Shown here: one piece after another, positions 7,142 through 15,141 of the stretch
How positions within the stretch are numbered: the first letter of the stretch is position 1
How the letters are laid out: every line of letters begins with the position of its first letter
Assembly: GCA_016650135.1 (NCBI GenBank)
Contig: JAENWH010000006.1
Span: 1-19,459, forward strand
Length of the DNA: 19,459 bases
From: Peptostreptococcaceae bacterium
Lineage (GTDB): Bacteria; Bacillota_A; Clostridia; Peptostreptococcales; Anaerovoracaceae
Reading direction: 5' to 3'
Position numbers and translations under genes: made by a program
The notes under the pieces: model-generated
Told to the model about the DNA's origin: nothing
What the model saw: the letters and a program-made list of their open reading frames with translations, nothing else
The model's database searches: none

Positions 7142-7639
7142 ATGGAGATATCTGAAATTTCATCAATTGCTACTTTAATTCTATTTTTCATATATATGAT
7201 TGGAAGAGCAATGACAATGCATGTGGAGAGAAATTTAAGAAACTTTGAAATAGAAAGGTATAATTTAGATATGCCTTTAGATAATTATAAGATAGTCGAA
7301 GAAAGAACAATTGATGGATGTGGGTATGAAGGATTAATAATTACACCAATTAAAGATTTGAACTATATAAAAATAGTTAAATGTAATTGGAATGAAAAAA
7401 AATGCAAATTACAGGACGGAAAAGATATATTTAACTATAAAAATCTGATTGCGGGTTATAGCATGTTGTTAAGAGTAGTGTTGCCAGAGGGTATACCTGA
7501 GTATAAATTGTGTCTGCAGAGATGTGATTATATGAAAGGTGAATTATATATTGGTGAAAATGGAAAGAACGGTATTCTTGATGAAAGTCTTAAAATGAAA
7601 CATACTTTTAAGAGTAGGGTGTATTATTTTGTTAGATGA
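7142..7639 (+). CDS. Small protein with N-terminal membrane anchor
   Basis: A 165-aa protein. Residues 7-24 form one hydrophobic segment (IATLILFFIYMIG), followed by a soluble domain of about 140 residues rich in charged and aromatic residues with five Cys. I recognise no family. ATG at 7142 has AAGGAG (7128-7133) 8 nt upstream; the in-frame GTG at 7133 overlaps that site. It lies 127 bp downstream of the recombinase on the same strand, with no clear terminator between, so it could be cargo of the same element. Topology is probably N-out/C-in, but this is inference. Confidence 0.7.
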   Translation: MEISEISSIATLILFFIYMIGRAMTMHVERNLRNFEIERYNLDMPLDNYKIVEERTIDGCGYEGLIITPIKDLNYIKIVKCNWNEKKCKLQDGKDIFNYKNLIAGYSMLLRVVLPEGIPEYKLCLQRCDYMKGELYIGENGKNGILDESLKMKHTFKSRVYYFVR

Positions 7640-8047
7640 TAATAGAATATTAAACTTGAAGATTTATAGCGGTATTATTTATATTTAAAGGATAACTATT
7701 AAGAAATTTGGGGTGAATTACATTATTCATAAGTTTATTGCTTTGATTAAGACACTTTTGTCAGAGTTATGGATGAAGAAAGTCAGTTGGGTAGTTAGAA
7801 TAGAATGTTCAAGTTCAGGGGGAGAATTTACATAAAATAGGCATTATTGATATATCAAAATGCTGCTAACTCTTCTGCACCTACCCATACCAATAAATAC
7901 GAATGCTGTTTTATTATTTGTAAATAATTGGGGGATGGTGTAATATTATAATAACTTAATTTATTCAAGCACTAAAACAATTAATTCGAACGATTTTACT
8001 TTATAATATTAAGCATTATACTACGCTAAATGAAACGAGGGCTATCA
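7640..8047. other. Intergenic region before the methyltransferase
   Basis: About 400 bp. It contains copy 1 of the 120-bp repeat (7763-7882) and, just before it, a decayed stretch resembling the 3' end of a resolvase gene. A 40-codon open frame at 7713-7835 overlaps the repeat and lacks a good ribosome site. No complete gene is supported. Confidence 0.5.
7763..7882. repeat. 120-bp degenerate direct repeat, left of the R-M cassette
   Basis: Related by eye to 10511-10630 over the same length. Shared blocks in order include AGAGTTA, AAGAAAG-CAG, AGGGGGA, TTTACAT-AAAT, TTGATATAT, TGCTGC-AACT and TTCTGC. The pair brackets the methyltransferase and endonuclease genes. Identity appears high in the second half and lower in the first. 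Confidence 0.65.
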
Positions 8048-9163
8048 ATGGTAGAAAGAATACTGCATACCGCAAAAAAAAACAAAGCTGATGAATTTTA
8101 TACTCAACTGCCGGATATTGAAGCTGAAATGCGCCATTACAAAGAACAGTTCCGGGGTAAGGTTATTTTTTGCAATTGCGACGACCCGTACGAGAGCAAT
8201 TTCTTTAAGTATTTTGCTATAAATTTCGATTTTTTAGGTCTTAAAAAGTTAATTGCAACCTGCTATTCCGGTTCCCCAGTCGCAGGAGAACAATTATCGT
8301 TGTTTGATGTAGCAAGTTTAGAAGAAAAAAGTAAAGACACCAAACACTCTTATAAAATTGAAATAACCGAAGTTAAGGACGAAAACGCAGACGGAGCGAT
8401 TGACTTATCAGATGTGGAGTATTTACTCAAAAACAAGAAAAATGCTCTAAGTCTGTTGAAAGGTGATGGGGATTTCCGTTCGCCAGAATGCATTGAGCTA
8501 TTAAAACAAGCAGACATTGTGGTAACTAACCCACCATTTTCGCTGCTTCGTGAGTATATAGCACTGTTAGAAAATTATGAGAAGCATTTTATTTTGATTG
8601 GTAACACAAATGCTTTAACCTACAGGGAAATATTTAAGATGATAAAAGAAAATAAATTGTGGACAGGTTATACCAATTTTAATGTAGGTATGTATTTTTT
8701 CGTTCCAGATGACTGGGAAAAATATCACAAGATTGAAAACGGTCGTAAACTTGTGCGGGTATCTACTTCTTGTTGGTTCACAAACTTAGATGTACAAAAG
8801 CACAAAGAGTTTATGACGTTATATAAACATTATACACCTGTCGAATATAATTTTTATGCTAACCGCAATGCGATAAATGTTAATAAGGTTGCAGATATTC
8901 CTCTTGACTGGGATGGTGTAATAGGTGTTCCTATTACATTTCTCGATAAATATAATCCTAAACAGTTTGAAATTATTGGTTTGGGCATATCTAATTCTGG
9001 AATTGAAGCCGGAGTAAGACCATATAAAGCAGAACATAAAAAATATCGTAAAGAGGTTCAAAAAAGAGGCGCGGTTGATGGGGACTTGTATATGATGGAA
9101 GACGGAAAAGTCGTTGTCCCATATGCAAGGGTTTTAATTAAAAGGATAGGAGGAGTGCAATGA
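8048..9163 (+). CDS. EcoRI-type adenine-specific DNA methyltransferase
   Basis: A 371-aa protein of the M.EcoRI-like family of N6-adenine methyltransferases. The block VIFCNCDDPYESNFFKYF (residues 40-57) corresponds to the SAM-binding region of this family, and the catalytic motif NPPF is at 161-164 (VVTNPPFSLL). It would methylate adenine in a short recognition sequence and protect host DNA from the partner nuclease. ATG at 8048 is preferred because GAGGG (8037-8041) lies 6 nt upstream; the in-frame ATG at 8030 lacks a site. The stop overlaps the ATG of the endonuclease gene (ATGA, 9160-9163). The cassette seems more GC-rich than its neighbours and is bracketed by the 120-bp repeats, which suggests transfer as a unit. 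Confidence 0.92.
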   Translation: MVERILHTAKKNKADEFYTQLPDIEAEMRHYKEQFRGKVIFCNCDDPYESNFFKYFAINFDFLGLKKLIATCYSGSPVAGEQLSLFDVASLEEKSKDTKHSYKIEITEVKDENADGAIDLSDVEYLLKNKKNALSLLKGDGDFRSPECIELLKQADIVVTNPPFSLLREYIALLENYEKHFILIGNTNALTYREIFKMIKENKLWTGYTNFNVGMYFFVPDDWEKYHKIENGRKLVRVSTSCWFTNLDVQKHKEFMTLYKHYTPVEYNFYANRNAINVNKVADIPLDWDGVIGVPITFLDKYNPKQFEIIGLGISNSGIEAGVRPYKAEHKKYRKEVQKRGAVDGDLYMMEDGKVVVPYARVLIKRIGGVQ

Positions 9164-10242
9164 GAATTGAGTTAAATGAAATAACTGTACGGGAAGTCGT
9201 GGAAAAATATATCGATAATGCTGAAGAGGGTGTTGTCGGATATGATGGCAAGTTGAATATACGCCCGAAGTATCAACGTGAATTTGTCTATGATGAAAAA
9301 AAACGCAACGCTGTCATTGATACTATACGCAAAGACTTCCCTTTGAACGTAATGTATTGGGTTAAAAACGAAGACGAGACATTTGAAGTTTTGGACGGTC
9401 AGCAAAGGACTATCAGTTTTTGTCAGTATGTTAAAGGCGATTTCTCGTTGGAAAACCGTGCTTTTCACAATTTAACCGTTGTTGAAAAAGAACAAATACT
9501 AGACTATAAACTTATGGTTTATTTCTGTGAGGGTAACGAAAAGGAAAAACTAGACTGGTTCAAAATAATTAATATTGCAGGAGAAAAGCTTACCGTACAA
9601 GAATTACGGAACGCCGTATATACTGGGACTTGGCTGTCAGACGCAAAATTAAAATTCAGCAAAAGCAACTGCGCGGCGTATCTGTTATCAAAAGACTATG
9701 TGAACGGCTCGCCTATCCGTCAGGAGATTTTAGAAACGGCTATTAAGTGGATAAGCGGTGGCGAAATTGAAAAATATATGTCCCTTCATCAGCATTCCCC
9801 GAACGCTAATGAATTGTGGACGTATTTTAGGAATGTAATAGAATGGGTTCAACTTACGTTCATTACTTACCGCAGGGAAATGAAAGGCATTGAATGGGGC
9901 AGTTTATACGATAAATTCAAGGGTAAAATGTTTGACACCACAAAACTAGAGAAGGAAATTCAAGCCCTTATGGTAGATGATGATGTTACAAGCAAAAAGG
10001 GTGTTTATCCTTATGTGCTAACCCACAATGAAAAATATTTGAGTATCCGTGCCTTTACCGAAAGTCAGAAAAGGGCGGCATACGAAAAACAGAAAGGTAT
10101 TTGTAAGAAATGCGGCAAACATTTTGAATTAAAGGAAATGGAAGCTGACCATATCACGCCGTGGAGCAAGGGTGGTAAAACAAGCTCTGAAAACTGTTAC
10201 ATGCTCTGCTTAGAATGTAATCGCCGAAAAAGCGATATATAA
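9160..10242 (+). CDS. DUF262-HNH endonuclease, restriction partner of the methyltransferase
   Basis: A 360-aa protein with an N-terminal DUF262 (ParB/GmrS-like) domain: RPKYQREFVYDEKKR at 35-49 and the diagnostic DGQQR at 79-83. The C-terminus is an HNH nuclease with CKKC (315-318), EADHITPWSKGG (328-339, metal/catalytic Asp-His), Asn 345 and CLEC (350-353) completing a zinc site. GGAGG precedes the ATG, which overlaps the methyltransferase stop by 4 bp, so translation is coupled. DUF262 domains occur in GmrSD-type modification-dependent nucleases, where they may hydrolyse nucleotides. Coupling to an EcoRI-type methyltransferase argues instead for a methylation-protected restriction enzyme. 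Recognition sequence and nucleotide need are unknown. Confidence 0.9.
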   Translation: MRIELNEITVREVVEKYIDNAEEGVVGYDGKLNIRPKYQREFVYDEKKRNAVIDTIRKDFPLNVMYWVKNEDETFEVLDGQQRTISFCQYVKGDFSLENRAFHNLTVVEKEQILDYKLMVYFCEGNEKEKLDWFKIINIAGEKLTVQELRNAVYTGTWLSDAKLKFSKSNCAAYLLSKDYVNGSPIRQEILETAIKWISGGEIEKYMSLHQHSPNANELWTYFRNVIEWVQLTFITYRREMKGIEWGSLYDKFKGKMFDTTKLEKEIQALMVDDDVTSKKGVYPYVLTHNEKYLSIRAFTESQKRAAYEKQKGICKKCGKHFELKEMEADHITPWSKGGKTSSENCYMLCLECNRRKSDI

Positions 10243-10426
10243 CATCACAAGCAAATTGATAGCCTTGATTTTATAGGCTTATTATGCTAGACGTAAACTC
10301 AAAAATGGTAAATTTAAAATTTTTATTTCGATATATATTACATTCTTTTAAATTTCCAGGGTCAAGGAATTCATGTTTAACAACAATTTTAACATTATGA
10401 ACGGATGTACAGAAAGTACATAATAG

Positions 10427-10528
10427 TATGAGTTAGAATTAATAAATTTGAAGAGATACCACTGTAAGGAGATGGAAATATTAAATATGAAGAGGAACAT
10501 TTTTTATAGAAGAGTTACAGAATATTAA
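10427..10528 (+). pseudogene. Relic of a resolvase C-terminus (1)
   Basis: Translation gives 33 residues and a stop, including KEMEILNMKRNIFYRRV, which matches KKAMEELNLKRTTFYEFV in the helix-turn-helix of the intact recombinase at 6400-7014. The upstream frame is closed by stops (TAA TAG), so only the tail survives. It runs into copy 2 of the 120-bp repeat. Confidence 0.7.
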
Positions 10529-10630
10529 GAAAGACAGGCAGTATAGACCTATTAAGGCTTGGTAGGGGGATAGTTTACATCAAATGTGCACTTTAGATGT
10601 TGATATATGCTGCGAACTATTCTGCTTCTA
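10511..10630. repeat. 120-bp degenerate direct repeat, right of the R-M cassette
   Basis: Partner of 7763-7882, with the same orientation and length. It begins inside the resolvase relic at AGAGTTA and ends at TTCTGCTTCTA. Confidence 0.65.
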
Positions 10631-10680
10631 GCAAATGCATGAAATATGAGTAAATATATATTTTAATAAGCCAAATAAAT

Positions 10681-10782
10681 GATAGTATTACTGCAAAGGC
10701 AGCCATAGAGCGATTACAGATGAAAAGAAGTACCTTTTATAGACTTGTTAGCAAATATAAGAAAAAGATTGCTTCGATTTGA
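10681..10782 (+). pseudogene. Relic of a resolvase C-terminus (2)
   Basis: This stretch encodes ITAKAAIERLQMKRSTFYRL and then LVSKYKKKIASI before a TGA. It is clearly the recombinase helix-turn-helix (compare ITAKKAMEELNLKRTTFYEF in the intact gene). It has no start codon or catalytic domain. A terminator follows at once, as expected for the natural end of a gene. It differs from relic 1, so at least two resolvase lineages decayed here besides the intact one. Confidence 0.85.
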
Positions 10783-10809
10783 AGAGGGTGTTGATAAGCC
10801 CCTTTTTTT
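10782..10809 (+). terminator. Terminator after the resolvase relic
   Basis: AAGAGGG pairs with CCCTTTT (one G-T pair) around an 11-nt loop and continues into a T run. It is probably the original terminator of the decayed resolvase. Confidence 0.65.
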
Positions 10810-11049
10810 GTGGTGAGGTTTAATTGTGATTGAGAGAAAAATAAAACTGTATAGTAGATACTCCAACAGTATGTCAGTTCAACGATTTAACAAAAAATAT
10901 ACTATTAAAGCGATTGTATTATATTGGTTATAATGCTAGAATATGAATTAGAAATAAATACAGAAAAAGGTAAACGAATATAAAATCGTATGCTGAAATT
11001 TGCAACTAATAAATATTATGCGGGACAATAGTTCCCAAGTGATTTTTAT

Positions 11050-11090
11050 AACAGCAGCAAGGTTAATCGTTACTTTGTATGCTGTTTTTT
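11050..11090 (+). terminator. Strong hairpin terminator
   Basis: AACAGCA (11050-11056) pairs with TGCTGTT (11080-11086), with further inner pairing of CAAGGT and ACTTTG, followed by a T run. No gene ends just before it, so it may close an unseen RNA or a deleted gene, or insulate the operon that follows. Confidence 0.7.
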
Positions 11091-11234
11091 ATTATAAAAT
11101 TTTACATAAAAACACAAAATGAATTTTAGGAGGATGAAAGTTCCATAAATGAATGGGAGTTAGAATTATTGATTTGAAAATTGATTTACATGTGCAATGC
11201 AGATGAATTTATGAGATGGAAAGTTGGTGTTGAG

Positions 11235-12956
11235 ATGTTTATAAGTGAAATCACAAGAATTAAAAATTATAGAAATTTGAGCGGATTAGAATTGTCACTA
11301 CACAATGAAATTAACTTTATTGTTGGTGAAAATAATTTAGGAAAAACCAACATCATTGAAATGCTCTACTCATTAGTTGGAGTCGGAAAATTTAATGATA
11401 ACGATTTTTATGACCTAAAGGAACCAATCGAGATAATATTTAAAATTTCCTATGATGACGATGAGTTGGGATTTTTTGAAAATAATTTTGATATAGATGA
11501 TAAAAATGAAATTACAATTTATGCTATTCAAGAGGATGTAGATTCTCGAATAGATTATTTTCACAATGAATCTGGTTTAGTAATAAATAGTAGAAGAATT
11601 AAAGCATTGAATTTTATATATTACTCTTCACTTCGAAACCCATCAAAGGAGATTAATTTTACAAGAAATCAAGGAACTGGAAGAGTTCTAAATTACATTA
11701 TGAAAAAGAGTTTAGAATCATTTAATGTTGATGAAATGGACTTAGTAAAAACTGAAGATATTGATGTTATACTTGAAAATGTAAATGGCACTTTATCTAA
11801 AATATACGGAATGTCAGGAGAGAGTATTGAAGCATACTTAAGTGATGATAAAGAAAAAATTATCAACAAACTTCTTGATATTGGTGATGGATTTGGTAGA
11901 CCACTAAGCAAACTTGGTGATGGAGTTCAATATTCATTTAATGTTTTTTTAAACATATTAGAGTTGTTGGTTCATTTGAAGACATCTAAGAAAGACGAAG
12001 AATTTGACAACTTGTTAATCGAAGATGAGTGGGGAGATAAATATCTTCCAATAATTCTAGCACTTGATGAAATAGAAATTCATCAGCATCCGTATAGACA
12101 AAGAACAATAATTAGAGAAATTAAGCGAATAATGAGTAATGAAAATGATGGTTTTGTTGAAATTCTCAAAGAGTTATTTGGTGTTGATGGTCTACGGGGA
12201 CAAATTATCACAGTAACACATTCACCAAACATACTTTTATATGACTATCATCATATAACAAGATTATTTGCCAATGAGGACGAAGAACTAGATGTTGTAT
12301 GTGGTTCTAATTTGAAATTCAAGACAGATGTAGCTAAACATCTAAGAGCGAGCTTTATATATTTTAAGGAAGCTATGTTTAGCAAGCGTGTAATCTTAGT
12401 AGAAGGTGTAACTGAGTTTGGTGCAATACCTGAATTTGCAAGAAGACTGGAACTTGGATTAGATGAGAATGGTATTGGTCTAATAAAGCTAGATGGTGCT
12501 ACAGCTGTTGAAAAATACTTGGAGCTATTTAGAGCGTTTGGAATAAAGGCTATTGCATTACTAGATAAAGATATGAAAGCATTGTTTGATGGTATTGATG
12601 ATATTTATTTTACTAGTGAGACTGATTTTGAGGTTGAAACCTATAATCTGTTTACTTTTAAGCAATTTCAGAAATACTTAATTGTGAGAGATGTTCATAA
12701 AGGTTTAATTAAAACTTTGAAAAAGTATGAACCTGATTTTGATGCTAAAAAGTACTTATTAAAACCACGAATTTACGAAGTTGATGGTGCTACTGGTGAA
12801 ACTATTATGAATGAGATTAAAGAAGCACAAATTAAAGATTTATACTCAAATAAAAATGTAATTAATGGTGCTTTGGTCGCTAAATATGTAGATACAATTC
12901 CAGAAGCCTTTGAAGATATTATTAGATTGGCAGTGGAGGGCAAAGAAGATGAGTAG
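11235..12956 (+). CDS. OLD-family ATPase/TOPRIM nuclease, Gabija GajA-like
   Basis: A 573-aa class 2 OLD protein. The N-terminal ABC-type ATPase has Walker A GENNLGKT (31-38), a signature-like LSKLGDG (224-230), Walker B IILALDEIEIHQHP (273-286) and a switch His in TVTHSP (326-331). The C-terminal TOPRIM domain has VILVEGVTEFGAIP (386-399, catalytic Glu 390) and LLDKD (443-447). In Gabija systems, GajA is a DNA-nicking nuclease controlled by nucleotide levels and acts with the helicase GajB. The length fits. The ATG at 11235 fits the family N-terminus, but its ribosome site is poor; in-frame starts up to 11181 also lack one. The 3' end overlaps the helicase gene by 8 bp. It is a Gabija-type system or a close relative. 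Confidence 0.85.
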   Translation: MFISEITRIKNYRNLSGLELSLHNEINFIVGENNLGKTNIIEMLYSLVGVGKFNDNDFYDLKEPIEIIFKISYDDDELGFFENNFDIDDKNEITIYAIQEDVDSRIDYFHNESGLVINSRRIKALNFIYYSSLRNPSKEINFTRNQGTGRVLNYIMKKSLESFNVDEMDLVKTEDIDVILENVNGTLSKIYGMSGESIEAYLSDDKEKIINKLLDIGDGFGRPLSKLGDGVQYSFNVFLNILELLVHLKTSKKDEEFDNLLIEDEWGDKYLPIILALDEIEIHQHPYRQRTIIREIKRIMSNENDGFVEILKELFGVDGLRGQIITVTHSPNILLYDYHHITRLFANEDEELDVVCGSNLKFKTDVAKHLRASFIYFKEAMFSKRVILVEGVTEFGAIPEFARRLELGLDENGIGLIKLDGATAVEKYLELFRAFGIKAIALLDKDMKALFDGIDDIYFTSETDFEVETYNLFTFKQFQKYLIVRDVHKGLIKTLKKYEPDFDAKKYLLKPRIYEVDGATGETIMNEIKEAQIKDLYSNKNVINGALVAKYVDTIPEAFEDIIRLAVEGKEDE

Positions 12957-14709
12957 CCCGAGTTTATCAGATAAAATTGTAAGTATTCATGGAGAAGACA
13001 AAGACCAACTTGATTTCATTTTTTCAGAAGAAAGTAAAATAATAGTAACTGCACCTGCTGGTTGTGGTAAAACAAAATCAATGGTTTCAAAAATTGCGTA
13101 TGAAATAGTGAACTCAAAAGGTAAGAATTTTAAACGTATATTGGCATTAACATTCAGTGTAAATGCAGCAATTAAGATAAAAGATGATACATCTGAAATA
13201 CTCCCAGATTTACTTGGTAATAATGATTTTAATCTGAATAGAAAACTGGATATTTCTAATTATCATGGATTCGCTAAAAAATTGATAAATCAACATGGTT
13301 ATGTTTTAAGTGAGTATCTAAAAACAGTGGATGAATTTGAAATTGTTGATGACACATTTTCTGGACTAAGTTCATTTATGATTGACAGTGAGATTAGAGA
13401 AATACAATTACTTAAATCAAACCTAATACAAGCAAACTACGCCGAAGTAGATAAAGGGATTGGCAGATACTTTGAACTGACAATGGAAAAACTGGTCTCT
13501 AAGAAAGTTATTACCTATGATGCAATGCTTGTTATTGCAATAAAACTCTTAGAAATTGATACAATTAAATCATTTTACTCAAAGTACTATCAGATGATAA
13601 TAGTAGATGAATTTCAAGATACCAATTATCTCTCTTACAAACTGATTGTAAGTCTATTTGGTGATTCAAGTAAAGTTATTTTAATGGGTGATGATATTCA
13701 GAAAATCTATAGTTTTATTGGAGCAATGCCTGATGCCTTCGACAAGATTAATAAAGAATATAACATGACTAAGTTAGAGTTTATTACTAATTACAGATTT
13801 AAAGATAACGACTCGATGAAGGAATTGGATAAATATCTTCGAGGAATTTTTAGGAATTATGAAGACTTATCAAATGGTTATAGTGAGCATGCAAAATTAA
13901 ATTTTGGATTTTATGAAAAAGCCATTGGTGAAGTGACTAAAATAGTTAATATGATAGAAGCGAACTTAGAAAACGATAACACCTCAGCTGTATTGGTTAG
14001 AGCAGGATGGTTAGCGGATGGCGTTGGAAATGAACTTAGTAATAGAGGAATCGGATATTTCTATGGACTCTTTGCAGATACGGACCCAGTTTATAAGAGG
14101 TTCCACGAATTAGCACTGAAATACTTTATTAAAGAAAGTGGAACTTCGAAATCATTGGCAAAAAGAGTATTTGATAACATTATTGCTAATCTTGTAAAGA
14201 ATCAAAAGAAAATAACAGATGATGATATAATCTTCAAATCTCTTCTAAGGTTACTTAAAGCACTATTTGATTCTGTTACTAAAAGACCGCTATCACGACA
14301 AGATAAGTATCTTTATATACATTTCAACTTATCAAGTTATTCATTGAAAAGACTTATGAATGAAATAGATGACAAAGTATTCTTAACAACAATACACGGG
14401 TCAAAAGGTTTAGAGTGGGATTATGTCTATATTCCAGAAATAATGGATTATCAGTTTCCTACATCAAGAGGTTTATGCAACGGGTGCGCATCCAAGAGAG
14501 CTGGAATTAAAAATAAAAATTATTGTGTTTTTACCTATCCCAATAATCTAAAAGAACCATTTCTTGAAGAATTAAGTTTAATGTATGTTGCCATTACAAG
14601 GGCAAAGAAAGATGTTTATGCTTTTGCTAATGTTGAGCAGAAAAGGGGAATTGATAAAAGAAGAAGCTGTTTAACTTGTCTGCCAAATCTTGAGTTAATT
14701 AAAATATAA
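12949..14709 (+). CDS. UvrD/Rep-family helicase, Gabija GajB-like
   Basis: A 586-aa superfamily 1A helicase. Visible motifs are Walker A APAGCGKT (35-42), Ia LALTFSVNAA (65-74), NYHGFAK (104-110), Walker B IIVDEFQDTN (217-226), III ILMGDDIQKIYSFIGA (244-259), IV NYRF (281-284), V TTIHGSKGLEWDYVYIP (480-496) and VI LMYVAITRAK (544-553). It probably works on DNA with the upstream OLD nuclease. ATG at 12949 has GGAGGG (12935-12940) 8 nt upstream and overlaps the nuclease stop. Two CxxC pairs, CNGC (510-513) and CLTC (574-577), flank motif VI and could form a zinc or iron-sulfur site. It is longer than the roughly 490 aa I recall for GajB, so subtype assignment is open. Confidence 0.88.
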   Translation: MSSPSLSDKIVSIHGEDKDQLDFIFSEESKIIVTAPAGCGKTKSMVSKIAYEIVNSKGKNFKRILALTFSVNAAIKIKDDTSEILPDLLGNNDFNLNRKLDISNYHGFAKKLINQHGYVLSEYLKTVDEFEIVDDTFSGLSSFMIDSEIREIQLLKSNLIQANYAEVDKGIGRYFELTMEKLVSKKVITYDAMLVIAIKLLEIDTIKSFYSKYYQMIIVDEFQDTNYLSYKLIVSLFGDSSKVILMGDDIQKIYSFIGAMPDAFDKINKEYNMTKLEFITNYRFKDNDSMKELDKYLRGIFRNYEDLSNGYSEHAKLNFGFYEKAIGEVTKIVNMIEANLENDNTSAVLVRAGWLADGVGNELSNRGIGYFYGLFADTDPVYKRFHELALKYFIKESGTSKSLAKRVFDNIIANLVKNQKKITDDDIIFKSLLRLLKALFDSVTKRPLSRQDKYLYIHFNLSSYSLKRLMNEIDDKVFLTTIHGSKGLEWDYVYIPEIMDYQFPTSRGLCNGCASKRAGIKNKNYCVFTYPNNLKEPFLEELSLMYVAITRAKKDVYAFANVEQKRGIDKRRSCLTCLPNLELIKI

Positions 14710-15141
14710 TTTTGTGATGGTTGTATAAGGTCAAATCATGTTTAAAATATGACTATTAAAAAAATTATGTAAATATCTATTCTTATAAATGTGTTTATTA
14801 GCGTATTAATTGTTATTAGTTTAATCGTATTATTCAATTCAAGAGCCGTTGGGGCTCCTAGTATGGAACTCCATTATGCGTTTCAATTGATTTTAGGATA
14901 TTCATCAAATGATTTTATATTTATTAGAAAGGAAGAGGTAAGTGTTATAATTGAACTATCGTTGTTTTTGACACTAACTCTAGTGCGACACGCAGAACTG
15001 TATCATAGCAGCTATGTCTCCAATTTCAAAAGTCTTATTTTAAGGCTTTTAACATATACAAAGGCGTGTATTTTGAATTGATACGGTTAAAAGAATATAT
15101 TTAGTATAATACGTTTTCAAGTAGTTTTTTGTGAGGTGGAA
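14710..15141. other. Intergenic region between helicase and HEPN-like gene
   Basis: About 430 bp. A 96-codon frame from a GTG at 14791 (hydrophobic start, no ribosome site) is not convincing. A small GAGCC/GGCTC hairpin lies at 14843-14857 without a T run. TATAAT at 15105-15110 could be the -10 of the next gene, with no good -35. No confident gene is seen. Confidence 0.4.

Larger units (their letters stand above)
10243..11234. other. Long scarred intergenic region
   Basis: About 990 bp without an intact gene. It holds, in order, a weak hairpin (10261-10279), a resolvase relic (10427-10528), copy 2 of the 120-bp repeat, a second resolvase relic (10681-10782), a terminator, and a strong hairpin-terminator at 11050-11090. 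GAGTTAGAATTA at 11159 repeats a block at 10430 from the first relic. A perfect AGGAGG at 11128-11133 has no long frame behind it, which suggests a deleted gene start. Confidence 0.6.

Noticed and set aside
7713..7835. 40-codon frame with an amphipathic N-terminus
   Set aside because: It overlaps the decayed 120-bp repeat, lacks a clear ribosome site, and copy 2 of the repeat does not keep the frame open.
14791..15081. 96-codon frame starting with GTG and a hydrophobic stretch
   Set aside because: It has no ribosome binding site, no recognisable domain and no ATG; more likely chance in AT-rich DNA.
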